Source: Gracilaria caudata
Lineage: Eukaryota; Rhodophyta; Florideophyceae; Gracilariales; Gracilariaceae
Length of the DNA stretch: 64,000 nucleotides
Assembly (NCBI GenBank): GCA_030374735.1
Contig: JASCIV010000038.1
Span: 1 to 64,000 of the forward strand
Reading direction: 5' to 3'
The translations under genes were made by a program, and so were the position numbers. Shown here piece by piece: positions 30,848 through 41,089 of the stretch (positions within the stretch are counted from its first letter, which is position 1; every line of letters starts with the position of its first letter). A model generated the notes under the pieces. That model made no database searches. It was not told the DNA's origin and saw only the letters and a program-made list of their open reading frames with translations.

Positions 30848-31798
30848 ACACCGTACTTCTATGCTCCATCTTTCCGGTGCATTAGGGGAAGGAACTGCAT
30901 TTTCGAAAGCACTGTGAAAGCTGAAGGTACACGGTTGGTTCGCGCTGCTATCAGCGTGCGTACCGCCCGATTTCGCCAAAGTCCCCCCAGAGTCCCATTG
31001 TTTGATGAGGAGCGCTTCCTCACGAGTCATGGCCGGATATGTATACCATGCGTGACGATTCGTGTATTTGGTGAAGTAATTCTCCCCAATACGATCTTGA
31101 TAATGAATCTCGAATACTACCAACTCGTCTGGAAGTACGGTGCGCGCATCACAAAGCGCTAAAGCATGTGTGGCAACCGGTTCATTTGTTATGTTTCGCC
31201 AAACATTTACGATTGCAAAACGCAGCTCACCAGCTCTGGCCTTGGCCGCTAGCTTCGGAGGCACTAAGGTATCGTCTTTTCCCAGCAGATGTCCAAATGT
31301 GTCGTTACTTCCTGGCGATTGAGCAAGTCTCTCAAGGCGTTCTGGTGCACTACGCAGTGTATAGTCGCCGTGAACGATATGGACAGGGTCCTGAACCTCC
31401 TGTCCACCAGAAATTTTCTTCTTGTTGGCCTTTCCACCAGCTGAGCGTACGTTGTGGTCAAAGGCAGACACATAACTTGCTCCCGTTGCTTCCCTAACTA
31501 TGCTGACACATTCCTTGTAATAATGTTGTACTACGTCGATGTGATCAAGAAAATTGAACTGCTGGGTCGGAGGTTTGTAGATGAGCTCAAAGCCATTTCG
31601 TTCTAGGGAAGGTCTATCCTTGGCACAAAGGCCACGTGCGTTCACAATCGGGACCTTCTGACGGTCGTACACGACACCATGCATAACCCCATCGTTTCCA
31701 TATGCATCGCGACGCATGAGAACTTCACCATTTCGGTGCAGGGAGGATGCAACTGATGGCGCCATGTAGTTCAGCCATCCCTGACAATTCGCATCCAT
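30830..31798 (-). CDS. AsaB/CmcJ/GA4-desaturase-family oxidoreductase
   Basis: A 322-residue protein related to a family of Fe(II)-dependent-type oxidoreductases known mostly from fungal secondary metabolism (AsaB, GA4 desaturase, CmcJ, NvfI). Family blocks seen: YVSAFDHNVRS, PVHIVHGDYT, RFAIVNVWRNITNEPVATHALALCDARTV, and ENYFTKYTNRHAWYTYPAMTREEALLIKQWDS. The His and Asp residues in the FDH, HGDY and RHAWY blocks are candidate metal ligands. The frame opens at a TTG (31810), but the first ATG is 31798 (MDANCQGWLNYMAPS), which is used. There is no targeting signal, so it is probably cytosolic. Substrate unknown. Confidence 0.82.
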   Translation of the reverse strand: MDANCQGWLNYMAPSVASSLHRNGEVLMRRDAYGNDGVMHGVVYDRQKVPIVNARGLCAKDRPSLERNGFELIYKPPTQQFNFLDHIDVVQHYYKECVSIVREATGASYVSAFDHNVRSAGGKANKKKISGGQEVQDPVHIVHGDYTLRSAPERLERLAQSPGSNDTFGHLLGKDDTLVPPKLAAKARAGELRFAIVNVWRNITNEPVATHALALCDARTVLPDELVVFEIHYQDRIGENYFTKYTNRHAWYTYPAMTREEALLIKQWDSGGTLAKSGGTHADSSANQPCTFSFHSAFENAVPSPNAPERWSIEVRCLAIYT

Positions 31799-32727
31799 AC
31801 TTATCTCCAATTATTCCGGCCACAAGCGGAAAAAGAACGAACCTAAGAAATCAAGTCTTCACCCAAGATTTGTCAACATCGTTTGACAATCGCTCCGCGA
31901 GCGGTCGGTTAACCCTTTTCACACTTCCAGCACTGCACTACTAGTGGACCCTGAATCTGCTGCTACGTGGTGGAAGCCTCCTGTGTGGAATCAAAATGGG
32001 ATATGTTTTTATGATGCGAATCAGTTATCTATCATACTTTGTCTCTGCAAGATGCTCGGCGCTATTCCGAAACCTGCCTAAGATTCCATTCACCATAGAT
32101 ACAAAGGAATGTCTTTTAACAAGAACAGAAAACAATAAGGGCTAAGAGGGTTACTCATTCTATCAAGTTCTGAGTTGTAGAAATAGACGGCCTGTTCGGA
32201 GAATCGTCCTCTCAGAAGGTGGATTCTACTCAAGTGGGGACATGTTGACAGAATTGCAGTGCATTTGGTTAGTGCTTTAGGGGAGCGAGCCACGAAGACG
32301 TGGATAGATTGGCTGCAGTTCTTAGTATGGCAGAGAGACCCGTTGTTTTTCAAGTACATGGGATTGCGCCTTGAGGGATTCTTGGGCTTGTTAAAACTAT
32401 GCATTCCCATGTATTCGACGTCGCTCTGCAGGGCATGAACTCTGAGCGAAATAATACCTTTGTCATAACATGTTGAGGCTTCCGTTGTAGTGTGCGAGAA
32501 CTATCCAACAGCTTCGAATGGCAGTCATTAGCATGAATGTATGACATACGAGTTCTTGGGAGTTAATTTGAGTCTATTACTTCATATAGCATCACAGTAA
32601 TCGCATGCAACAGATATACGCTTCTTTGTCAAAGAGATGTTTTCATTTTCATTTCAAAGAGCTGGTAAAGCGCCATACATAGAGAGCATTCTGGCCATCC
32701 GAGGAGGGTCCAAAGCTTTTGAGGCCC
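31799..32727. other. Intergenic region between oxidoreductase and PITH-domain genes
   Basis: No gene or clear signal is seen. A 106-codon minus-strand frame (32090-32410) lacks recognisable features. Confidence 0.5.
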
Positions 32728-33378
32728 TCACATCCCCATTCTTGGGGCGTTAATATTCTTTACGTCCTCAGATGCCTTTACAGGACGACTCTCGTACACT
32801 GTATTTACCGCTTCCCTCTTGTACTTTGTGTACTCCCCCTTCAAACCAATGTATCTTATCTCTGTAAATTCTGCTCCAAAGTTAGCACTGACAAACAGCC
32901 ATAGTTTGCTTACATTCTGAAACTTTGTGTACTTAGTTGGATACTCGATGACACCATCCACATTCCGTTCGGTAAGATCCCATTCCTGTATCGGCCTCTT
33001 TCTCTCGACGCTCGAAAAGTCCAGAACTTCATCGTTGATGTACGCCTTCATATGAGATGGATTCTCTATATCTCCAGCTCCAATTATGCAAATTGACTTA
33101 ATCTTGACAGGAGAAACAAACGGAATACACATAAGTAATTGCTCATCAGCATCGCTCTTCAAAGTTGGCAGCGATGGATCAGATCGCTTATGCCAGGGAC
33201 GAAGGACATGCTTGAGTGAATCTGGCTGTGCTTCATTTAAACAAATTAGTGCGTTGGTATTAACTTGTTCAAACAGCGCCCATGCTTCGCCACCTGCTTC
33301 ATCATCGTGATCATGGTCATGATGTTCATGACCGCAACTGTGTCCACTGTGTCCACTGTGTCCATGCCCACCGTCCAT
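32728..33378 (-). CDS. PITHD1: PITH-domain protein (PITHD1-like)
   Basis: A 216-residue protein made of one PITH domain, the module that in TXNL1 binds the 26S proteasome. The start at 33378 gives MDGGHGHSGHSGHSCGHEHH, a His/Gly-rich leader like that of animal PITHD1 (MSHGHSHGG). The in-frame extension upstream, to 33477, is hydrophobic and not conserved. Domain blocks: SDADEQLLMCIPFVSPVKIKSI, IIGAGDIENPSHMKAYIN, FQNVSKLWLFVSANFGAEFT and IRYIGLKGEYT. The His-rich leader is encoded partly by a CTGTGTCCA tandem repeat on the plus strand (about 33340-33365) and may bind metal. Intronless. Confidence 0.93.
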   Translation of the reverse strand: MDGGHGHSGHSGHSCGHEHHDHDHDDEAGGEAWALFEQVNTNALICLNEAQPDSLKHVLRPWHKRSDPSLPTLKSDADEQLLMCIPFVSPVKIKSICIIGAGDIENPSHMKAYINDEVLDFSSVERKRPIQEWDLTERNVDGVIEYPTKYTKFQNVSKLWLFVSANFGAEFTEIRYIGLKGEYTKYKREAVNTVYESRPVKASEDVKNINAPRMGM

Positions 33379-33984
33379 GAGGAATAGAACCGTGGTCACA
33401 AACGGTGTTACTTCCCTTCTAAACGGTAAGAAAAAAGGAAAAGCTGGTAGAATGACGACGGTTGCACTCGACGGCAAGTTGCACAGATGCTCTGTACTGT
33501 TTCAGGGACGTCAGATACGCTTCATATGACAATCGTGATGTTGTTCTGCTTGAGGCGAGGCGGTTTGAAAATAGATATCGCAATCTACAGCTGCTGGAAG
33601 GAAATCCATAACCGTGAAGCGTTAGGGGCCCTGAATGCTAAAGAGAGCTGGGGAGCCCAAATCTTTACACGGAAGCCTCTTGGCCAAGTAGCCCTTTTTT
33701 GATCCGGACCGCAGCGGATCCAAAAAATTTTGGCTTCATAACAGTTTTGAGTCAACTTTCGATCGCGCATGGTGATTTCCCTTTCGGTTTGTACGAAGGT
33801 AAGGTTTAGACACGACGGTAACTCTTCACCCATCCGCACAGCAGGACGCTGACGTTGTCCTTGCTTTGAGCACATGCTGAACTTCGTTTAGGGACACGTT
33901 TTCAAGCTGCTTTTCTTTAACCTCAACACACCAACTTTAGAGCATCTATATTCTTGATAGTATTTCGTGAACAATCCTTTCACC
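33379..33984. promoter_or_regulatory. Divergent upstream region PITHD1 / SmG
   Basis: This 606-bp interval separates two divergent genes. Open frames inside it (33487-33702, 33585-33875) overlap each other and are not convincing. Confidence 0.4.
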
Positions 33985-34296
33985 ATGGCAAAGTACTTAC
34001 CGGAAATGAAGCAACTCATGGAAAAGCGTTTAAATCGTACGTTTTGCAACAGAAAACTTTCTCCGCCAAGAGAATATGAAGACTAACGACTCTCGAGTTC
34101 CGGTTTTGTTACAGTTGGGCTTAACGCGAATCGAAAAGTTGAAGGAACACTGCGAGGATATGATCAGTTTATGAACATTGTCTTAGACGACTGCGTAGAA
34201 ATCACTGCAGACGGGCAAAGAAGAAATATGGGTATGAGCGTCATTCGCGGAAATTCTATCTTAACCATGGAGACGCTTGCCTCGCCCAAGAGATAG
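33985..34296 (+). CDS. SNRPG: Small nuclear ribonucleoprotein SmG
   Basis: One of seven Sm-ring proteins that bind the U1, U2, U4 and U5 snRNAs in the spliceosome. Exons 33985-34036 and 34115-34296 are joined over a 78-nt intron (GTACGT donor, GACTAAC branch at 34081-34087, TTACAG acceptor) to give 77 residues, almost the length of human SmG. The Sm1 motif reads NANRKVEGTLRGYDQFMNIV and Sm2 reads IRGNSILTMETL. The intron lies between the N-terminal helix and the first beta strand. The first exon is only 52 bases. Confidence 0.95.
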
Positions 34297-35301
34297 CATG
34301 GAATACCATATTTATCTCTTGACTCCGCATTTAATTGGAGCTTTTGTGGAGTGCGCGGATTCGACTTTTTCTATGACGTACAACTTTTATGCGTGTGGAT
34401 GATGCTTGTTCGCTGTTCACATACAAAAATCTTATCTCACGAATGCTCATTGTTTGTTATGAACGAGGTTCTATTCTATTGTTCGTCATCATGTGGGCAC
34501 AGGACATCTTCTTTCATGTCTTATAGAGCATGGGACAGACCTTCTATCCAAAGGAAACCTAAGATTTCAACGACCGCTCTGCACTGTCGTCGACAGCCTT
34601 CTTATCTGTCCTTTTGCAAGCTTAGCGAAGTAATTCCTCTACGTAAAAAGCTATGTTTGGCCAAATGGAAGCCCCACGAACCGGTTTGCGGGGAGGGAGA
34701 GATCCCGTCACATACCACCCGAAGGTTTGTAAGGAAAAGTAGATGTCGTAAATGCTGCAAAATATGGTAGGCTGCCCTAGCCCACATTAATACCCGATTC
34801 TTGCACTGACTGAGAAAGACGGAACAATGTATGCTTCTCTGCGGCACGACGTCGTTAGTTCTGGTCTGCCAAGAAATCGAGCTGGGTCTGTGTTCAAACG
34901 TATCCTTCCTACAACAAATGCTGTCGAAGCCAACTCAGCGGACGGTACGGACAGAAATAGAGAGCGTGGCTGTGATGTGGTTACGATTATTCGTAGCTTA
35001 AGGCCCATGCTGCCTCGTGGCGTTCTAGTACTTGTGTGCTGATCCATTTCAGTTGTTCCCTACGTTGAACATCAATAGATTTCGCTCGCAGCGTTGCTAA
35101 TTCGACGCGAGAATTCGTGATACTGGTGCATTCTTTTGACAATACTAAGACTTGATGATGCCTGAGAATGTAGTAATGTTGGTGTGTACGGTTATAATCC
35201 AGAAAAGGCAATGAGAATCAAAGGTATTCTCTTTACGTCACATTGCAGACATTGCTGCAAGAAATAAGTAACGCTCGAGGAATGCTTCGCAATGCGCACG
35301 A
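34297..35301. other. Gene-free region between SmG and uS10
   Basis: No gene is supported; the 139-codon frame at 34351-34770 begins at GTG and has no known domain. GTGGCGTTCTAGTACTTGTG at 35018-35037 is one copy of the recurring GCGTTCTA word. Confidence 0.5.
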
Positions 35302-35658
35302 TTAGTCGGTAGAGTCAATAGAAACCTCGACAATAACTCCTGGCTCGATGCTAATACTGGTGATCTGCTTCACGATGTCGGTTGAGGAGCGAAGATCAAT
35401 CAGTCGCTTATGAATTCGCATTTCGAAACGATCCCAAGTATTGGTTCCTTCGCCGCATGGCGATTTACGAGTGGTGATACGGAGAGTTTTAGTGGGCATG
35501 CGAACCGGACCTTTGACGCGAAGGTCCTTGTCCTTCGCTCCGCGGATGAGATCGGTGCACACCTTCTCGAGCGACTTGACATCGCGAGAGGTTAGCGTGA
35601 TGCGGATTCGCTGCTGCTCGGCTTGCGATTCATAGCCGGGCTTCTTTAACGTGGCCAT
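35302..35658 (-). CDS. RPS20: Small-subunit ribosomal protein uS10 (RPS20)
   Basis: Component of the 40S head. The ATG at 35658 gives 118 residues starting [12 protein letters not shown] and running through [54 protein letters not shown] and [15 protein letters not shown]. These are the classic eukaryotic S20/uS10 landmarks at the expected length. An in-frame extension upstream to 35841 is Pro/Arg-rich and not part of the family, so it is 5' untranslated. Intronless in the coding part. Confidence 0.96.
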   Translation of the reverse strand: MATLKKPGYESQAEQQRIRITLTSRDVKSLEKVCTDLIRGAKDKDLRVKGPVRMPTKTLRITTRKSPCGEGTNTWDRFEMRIHKRLIDLRSSTDIVKQITSISIEPGVIVEVSIDSTD

Positions 35659-36201
35659 CTTCGGGGATGCTGGCGACTTACGGGGCGGTCCGCAGCGGTG
35701 ACCAGCTTGATCGGGATGGATGTGAGAGAGAGAACGTTGACCACGACTGGGTGGGCACGAAGGGGGATGGGAATCAGCTCTTTGAGGACGACGGCGGGCG
35801 GCACACTGCCCCCCGCCGTTGCGTAATTGCGAACGTGACAATTATTGTGTCACGCATTAAATTCAGAACAGCTGTGTGCTCAAACACGTCGCGCACTTAC
35901 GTCACGTGGCTCAAACCCGGCAGCTTGAAATGTATGGCTGGTCCGCTGCGAGGTTGCCCGTATACTGCACCGCACCGCAGATATCATTAAGTTTGGGACT
36001 CCAACCATGTTTCAGGACCCTGGTATTTGTGTGCGTTATCGCTTCCTGCGCGCACCCCGTACATCTTCTTTACTATGGAATGCTGCTTTCCTCTGAAGAG
36101 CAACTCCGTTTGACGCAACTGACCACCTGGACTTCGCAGTAGCGCTTTTCTCATAATCAAAGCGTCTCTTACCTGCCTCAGAACAACGCGTTGCTTCCGC
36201 C
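35659..36201. promoter_or_regulatory. Divergent upstream region uS10 / AK-NADK
   Basis: This 543-bp interval holds the promoters of two divergent genes. I see no clear TATA box. The GC-rich part next to uS10 contains GTAAGT on the minus strand, possibly the donor of a 5'-UTR intron that I cannot place. Confidence 0.35.
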
Positions 36202-38403
36202 ATGGAAGCGTTTGTTACTGCTCCGCTGAATTTTCTGCACAGTTGCGCTCATCATTCGCTGCACAAAAGGTCTTGCGGAACGTTTCAGTCTCACACATAT
36301 CCTCCTTCGCAAAGACGACGGCGGAAAGATACTAACTTGATTGCGCGTCAGCAAACACCATCTCAACAACCTTCAGCAAAAGATGAAAACACGAGGGTTG
36401 CATCTCATAAAGGGCAAGGCTTCATGTTTTGGGGACCTCCGGGTTCAGGGAAGTCAACATTATGCGAAGCTCTTTCTCAAACACACGGTCTTGTTCACAT
36501 ATCAACGGGCAGTTTGCTTCGAGCTCATGTGCTATACGAAACTCAATTAGGTGTCAAAGCAAGTCCATATGTTCGGAGGTCCACACCAGTTCCCGATGAA
36601 ATTGTCATTCCAATGGTACTGGAACGATTGCGACATGTAGATTGCAGGGATCGCGGTTACCTGCTTGACGGATTTCCCAGGAACGTCGACCAGCTTAATG
36701 CGCTCAACAGAGCTGGGTTTCATTATCGGATTGCCTTTATGCTGCAAGCTACTCGCGACACTCTGGAGAGACGCATCCGCTACCGTCGCCTTGACCCAGA
36801 AACAGATAGTTTATACAACCTGAAACTTCGACCCGCTGATAGTCAGGAAGTGCTCGAGCGTTTAGTGATTCTGGACAAGGACCGTGCAGCGAATGTACCG
36901 GAATTGTTCGCGAGCTATGGGCGTGCCACGGCTGAAATGTTCGAACTCTTATCCCCTCGCTCCGAACGAATAGACGCTGATCGCGATTTTGATGATGTTC
37001 TCGAGGACATCAGCTTACGTATCGAACGTTCAGGCGTTCGTAGACTCCACAAAAAGCCCAGATCGAAAGCTCGTGTTGCGCCTCTTGTGGCTGCCCCGCC
37101 AGACCTTTTGGGGCGAGCAAATGCGGTTCGTGAACATAAAGTTGGGGATCGACCAGCATCAGCTGCCGCAGCAATGCGTGCAATGAAAGCGATTACGACC
37201 AGCCAATATCGAGATGGCGTCCTCTTGAACGAGAAGGCTCCTATTACTCTTGTTCGCTGTGATGGATACATATGTGAAAGGGAAAGCGTGGCAGATAGTC
37301 ACATTGCCTTTCGTGGTGCTGCAACGGAACAGGTTATGCTTCTGTGGAATCAAAGACCCCAAACAGTTTTGTTGCTGGTGAAAAAAGACCCGAATTTGAT
37401 GCGGACCGTGATAAAAGCGGCCCGGTATCTCCTTGAAGTTGAAAACTTGAAGGTGATTGTTGAACCTCAGGTGCAAACAAGTGCACTTGCTAATGGGCTC
37501 TTTTTAGATACGTTTGCATCATCTGAAACCTTGCATCAAAAAGTGGACCTTGTTATCTGCCTTGGTGGTGATGGACTCATCTTACATGTATGTACGCTTT
37601 TCAAAACAGCGGTGCCGCCAGTAGTAAGTTTCAACCTTGGTAGTCTTGGTTTTCTTACTCCATTCCAGTATGAAGATTTCCAGAGTGAAATTGGAGCCGT
37701 GCTGAAAGGAAATTGCAATCTAAGCCTGCGAATGCGGTTAACTTGCGGGATTATAAGGGATGGCTATGTTGAACAGGAATTTCAGGTGTTGAACGAAGTC
37801 GTCGTGGATCGCGGAGCGTCCCCATATTTGTCCAACCTTGACTGCTATTGTGATGGGAAATACATTACAACAGTTCAAGCTGACGGAATTATCATGTCCA
37901 CTCCCACAGGATCTACAGCATACTCGATGTCAGCAGGTGGCTCAATGGTACATCCGTCCGTACCAGCAATTTTGTTCACTCCGATCTGTCCGCACAGTCT
38001 TTCTTTTCGTCCAATTGTCTTCCCAGATTCTGCACAGTTACGCATCGAGATTTCAGAAGACGCGAGATCGCATGCGTGGGCAAGCTTTGACGGAAAATCA
38101 AGACAGCAACTTCGACGGGGTGATGGGTTACTCGTTGAAATGAATCTGTTCCCCGTCCCGACAATCAATAAAACGGATCACACCGGGGACTGGTTTCAAT
38201 CACTTGATCGTGCGTTTAATTTCAACAGTAGGGCCATGCAGAAGCCATTATCAAGGAAGCGATTGCTTCGCCCTCCTGTGAAGGATAATGGAACCTATAA
38301 TGCCGGAGCAATGAGGAAAGAAGTCAAGGGGGAAGAGAATGGTGCCCCACACGCTGACGTGAAAGATGGGATAAATTCACCCCCAGAAAGCAATGAGAGA
38401 TAG
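36202..38403 (+). CDS. Plastid adenylate kinase-NAD kinase fusion
   Basis: One 733-codon frame joins two enzymes. After a leader (MEAFVTAPLNFLHS, then a basic Ser/Arg-rich stretch to about 70) of red algal transit-peptide type comes an adenylate kinase (about 73-280). It shows FWGPPGSGKST (P-loop at 78-85), HISTGSLLR, RGYLLDGFPRNVDQL and a short lid RYRRLDPETDSLYNL resembling plant plastid adenylate kinases. A linker of about 60 residues leads to an NAD kinase (about 345-650). It shows VDLVICLGGDGLILH (GGDG 455-458), FNLGSLGFLTPF, LNEVVVDRG and ADGIIMSTPTGSTAYSMSAGG (560-580). All signature motifs of both halves are intact. The likely joint role is stromal NADP supply coupled to adenylate balance; that coupling is inference. 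The Ser/Pro/Lys-rich tail (670-733) is not conserved. No introns. Confidence 0.93.
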   Translation: MEAFVTAPLNFLHSCAHHSLHKRSCGTFQSHTYPPSQRRRRKDTNLIARQQTPSQQPSAKDENTRVASHKGQGFMFWGPPGSGKSTLCEALSQTHGLVHISTGSLLRAHVLYETQLGVKASPYVRRSTPVPDEIVIPMVLERLRHVDCRDRGYLLDGFPRNVDQLNALNRAGFHYRIAFMLQATRDTLERRIRYRRLDPETDSLYNLKLRPADSQEVLERLVILDKDRAANVPELFASYGRATAEMFELLSPRSERIDADRDFDDVLEDISLRIERSGVRRLHKKPRSKARVAPLVAAPPDLLGRANAVREHKVGDRPASAAAAMRAMKAITTSQYRDGVLLNEKAPITLVRCDGYICERESVADSHIAFRGAATEQVMLLWNQRPQTVLLLVKKDPNLMRTVIKAARYLLEVENLKVIVEPQVQTSALANGLFLDTFASSETLHQKVDLVICLGGDGLILHVCTLFKTAVPPVVSFNLGSLGFLTPFQYEDFQSEIGAVLKGNCNLSLRMRLTCGIIRDGYVEQEFQVLNEVVVDRGASPYLSNLDCYCDGKYITTVQADGIIMSTPTGSTAYSMSAGGSMVHPSVPAILFTPICPHSLSFRPIVFPDSAQLRIEISEDARSHAWASFDGKSRQQLRRGDGLLVEMNLFPVPTINKTDHTGDWFQSLDRAFNFNSRAMQKPLSRKRLLRPPVKDNGTYNAGAMRKEVKGEENGAPHADVKDGINSPPESNER

Positions 38404-39619
38404 CTGACGCCGTGATTGGAATGCAGCTGTCTCGCACCGAAGCCTCCTAGAGAAATAGTTCCTTTTTTTCGGTTTCGTGAGAAGATTACGCTCTTGGGAA
38501 CAACGCTTCTACGATGTCAAACAAACCTTACGACAGTCGCAATACATTTCTGTACAGGAAAATCGTTAGCATCTAAGTGTAAACGGGTGCTAAACTTAGG
38601 AGGATATGACCATGCGCGCTGGGTATGAGCTCAAGAGCGGTTTCGTTCTATACCCCTAAGCGTCATGTGAACGTCGCTCATATAACAAAACAACGAATGT
38701 GCAACTATCTACCCATGCCTCACAGTATTGCATGGTGTTTCTTAACTCAACGCACAGGTCAAAGATGGCGTTTCCATGAGTTCAACATGTGAAGTCAGAT
38801 GTGATGTTTGGATCAGGCACGGGAAGGGTTCTCCATGTTGTGTACATAGTATGCATGATGAAACAAAAGCCATGAAAGTTCCATGAGATGGAGAATTCAT
38901 ACATGCGCTCTCTTTCTTTCTCTCTTTTGCGGGTACAATATTTCAATTACTACTTACTGCAGCGCGCCTCTGTTCAAAGAAACACTCTCTCACTAGCTAT
39001 GACTGCTGGAGCTCAGATTGGCTAACCACCACAACTGGGTCCCTTTTCATAGGGGGATGGAAACAGCTTAAAAGGCATAGGGCTGTTTATGTCTGACGTC
39101 GGGACTACCTGCAAAGATAACGTTATCCTTAGGGATACTCACACTCGTACGTATACAGCACGAGATGTACAGGGCGCATTATTACAATATCTTGTATCTC
39201 ACAGAAAGTTTTGACGGCCTGAAGTTTTTGTCGAGATTTGTTGTCGACATGCGATCGGCTACGGTTGTGGAGGTGTGCTGACGAGCAGTCCTCTTTTCAT
39301 GGAGAGAGGGAAACCCCGGGGGGGTAAGGAGAACTTCTCGTTAAAGATTATTCGGGTTTGCTGCTTCCTTTCGCGTCTGTATTGCTGTCTCAAGACTAAT
39401 GAAACTGGTGTTTAGCGATACTGCACTCTTGCGACTGGTAATGGAGAGCTTTCGTGGAGTTCCCTTACCGCTTCATTGGTGGGAGGATGCGAAGGCTCAG
39501 GAAATTCCGCTAGTTGGAAAATAGATCCAGCGTGACTAAGTCCAGAGGCTAATCACCTACAATGGTAGCCCAAATTTGGAGCAGAACAAATATTGAACAA
39601 ACTGTTGGACCAGAACAAC
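38404..39619. other. Gene-free region between AK-NADK and SSADH
   Basis: About 1.2 kb with no open frame of note. A CT-rich low-complexity tract (CTCTCTTTCTTTCTCTCTTTT) lies at about 38908-38928. No gene or RNA is recognised. Confidence 0.5.
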
Positions 39620-41089
39620 TTAAAAGCTGAGCAGGGCAAACTTCGTGGACAGGTAGTCTTCAAGACTGTCGTGTCCACCCTCTCTTCCTAAGCCACTCTC
39701 CCTCAGGCCGCCAAACGAGGTGGAGGCCGCACTGAGAGTTACATCATTCAAGCCAACCATTCCATATTGTAGCTCGCGCAGTCCTCGCATCAACCTACCC
39801 ATATCCCTAGTATACACGTAGGCGGCTAACCCTGCTTGTGTCTTGTTTGCCCGATCCCACACTTCCGACTCGCTGCTAAACTTGAGGACGCCTATGACAG
39901 GCCCGAACGTTTCTTCCCTGGCAATTAACATATCATCTGTTACTTTTGTCAACAGCGTGGCGTCACAGAAGTTGCCGTTAATTGTGCCCCCGACGACGCA
40001 TTTTGCCCCACCATGCTTCGCATCCTCGAACTGAGCACGAATTTTCTGAATCGACTTGTTACCGATCAATGGCCCAATATCGACATCACCGAAGCCATCT
40101 CCGACCTTGATGTCTAGCAGCTTTTCTTGCAACATGCCTATGAAGCGGACGTGTACATCTTCGTGAACGAATATGCGGTTGGCGCACACACAAGATTGTC
40201 CACTGTTGCGAAGCTTGTTTTTCAGGAGTCCTGCCACCGCTCTGTCCAAATCAGCATCGTCAAATACAATAAAAGGCGCGTGACCTCCCAGTTCCAAACC
40301 GACACGCAGAACGCGTTGAGCGGCACGTTGCCCCACAATCTTACCAATATGCGTAGATCCCGTGAATGATAGCATTTGCACAGAAGGTGCCGCTAAAATA
40401 TGATCTACAGTTCGTTCTGCCTGTTCCGTAACTAGTACGTTGAGAAGTCCACACGGCGCTCCAGCTCGACGACCTAACTCGGCAAGCATCAACGCGGCGA
40501 GCGGTGTGAACTCAGAGGGCTTGGCAATGACTGAACAGCCAGCTGCCACAGCCGCCGATACTTTTCTTGCCAACATTGCAAGCGGGAAGTTCCATGGCGT
40601 GATAGCCAGAACAACTCCAATCGCCGACTTGGTGACAACGGAGCGCGATGTGGCAGACAGGTCCACCGTGGAAGTATTCGAAGCATGCAAAACATGCTGA
40701 GCATTCCAGTCGAAGAAACCGGCCGCGTAATCTACTTCACCAAGACCCTGTGCATACGGTTTTCCATTCTCAAGCGTTATCACGCGAGCAAGATCATGAC
40801 GTGCCTCACGCATGAGTTGGACCCATTTTTGTAGCAGTTGTATACGATGGTCTATGTGAGTGTCACGCCATTCGATCTGAGCTGAAGTAGCCGAATCTAT
40901 GGCACGTTGAACTGCTTCCGGTGTCGGTTGGGCAATTGTGGTAACGAGGCTGCCATCAGATGGATTGAAGATTTTCAACGGCTCCGGGCCTTCAGACTTA
41001 CAGGCGTCGTTATCGATAAAGGAGGCGCGGGGGAGCAACGTGGGGTCTTTGAGACCGAGATCTGATTCATTGGCGTTGACAATTACCAT
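39620..41089 (-). CDS. Succinate-semialdehyde dehydrogenase
   Basis: NAD(P)-dependent aldehyde dehydrogenase that completes the GABA shunt by oxidising succinate semialdehyde to succinate. It has 489 residues, the usual GabD length. Motifs: ITPWNFPLAMLARK (oxyanion Asn167), FTGSTHIGK (cofactor loop), LELGGHAPFIVFDDADLD (general base Glu266) and NSGQSCVCANRIFVHEDVH (nucleophile Cys300 with the second Cys at 302). The C-V-C pair equals the redox switch of animal SSADH. The C-terminus shows ETFGPVIGVLKF and GLGREGGHDSLEDYLSTKF. The N-terminus is not an obvious targeting sequence. A broader role as a medium-chain semialdehyde dehydrogenase is possible. Confidence 0.93.
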   Translation of the reverse strand: MVIVNANESDLGLKDPTLLPRASFIDNDACKSEGPEPLKIFNPSDGSLVTTIAQPTPEAVQRAIDSATSAQIEWRDTHIDHRIQLLQKWVQLMREARHDLARVITLENGKPYAQGLGEVDYAAGFFDWNAQHVLHASNTSTVDLSATSRSVVTKSAIGVVLAITPWNFPLAMLARKVSAAVAAGCSVIAKPSEFTPLAALMLAELGRRAGAPCGLLNVLVTEQAERTVDHILAAPSVQMLSFTGSTHIGKIVGQRAAQRVLRVGLELGGHAPFIVFDDADLDRAVAGLLKNKLRNSGQSCVCANRIFVHEDVHVRFIGMLQEKLLDIKVGDGFGDVDIGPLIGNKSIQKIRAQFEDAKHGGAKCVVGGTINGNFCDATLLTKVTDDMLIAREETFGPVIGVLKFSSESEVWDRANKTQAGLAAYVYTRDMGRLMRGLRELQYGMVGLNDVTLSAASTSFGGLRESGLGREGGHDSLEDYLSTKFALLSF

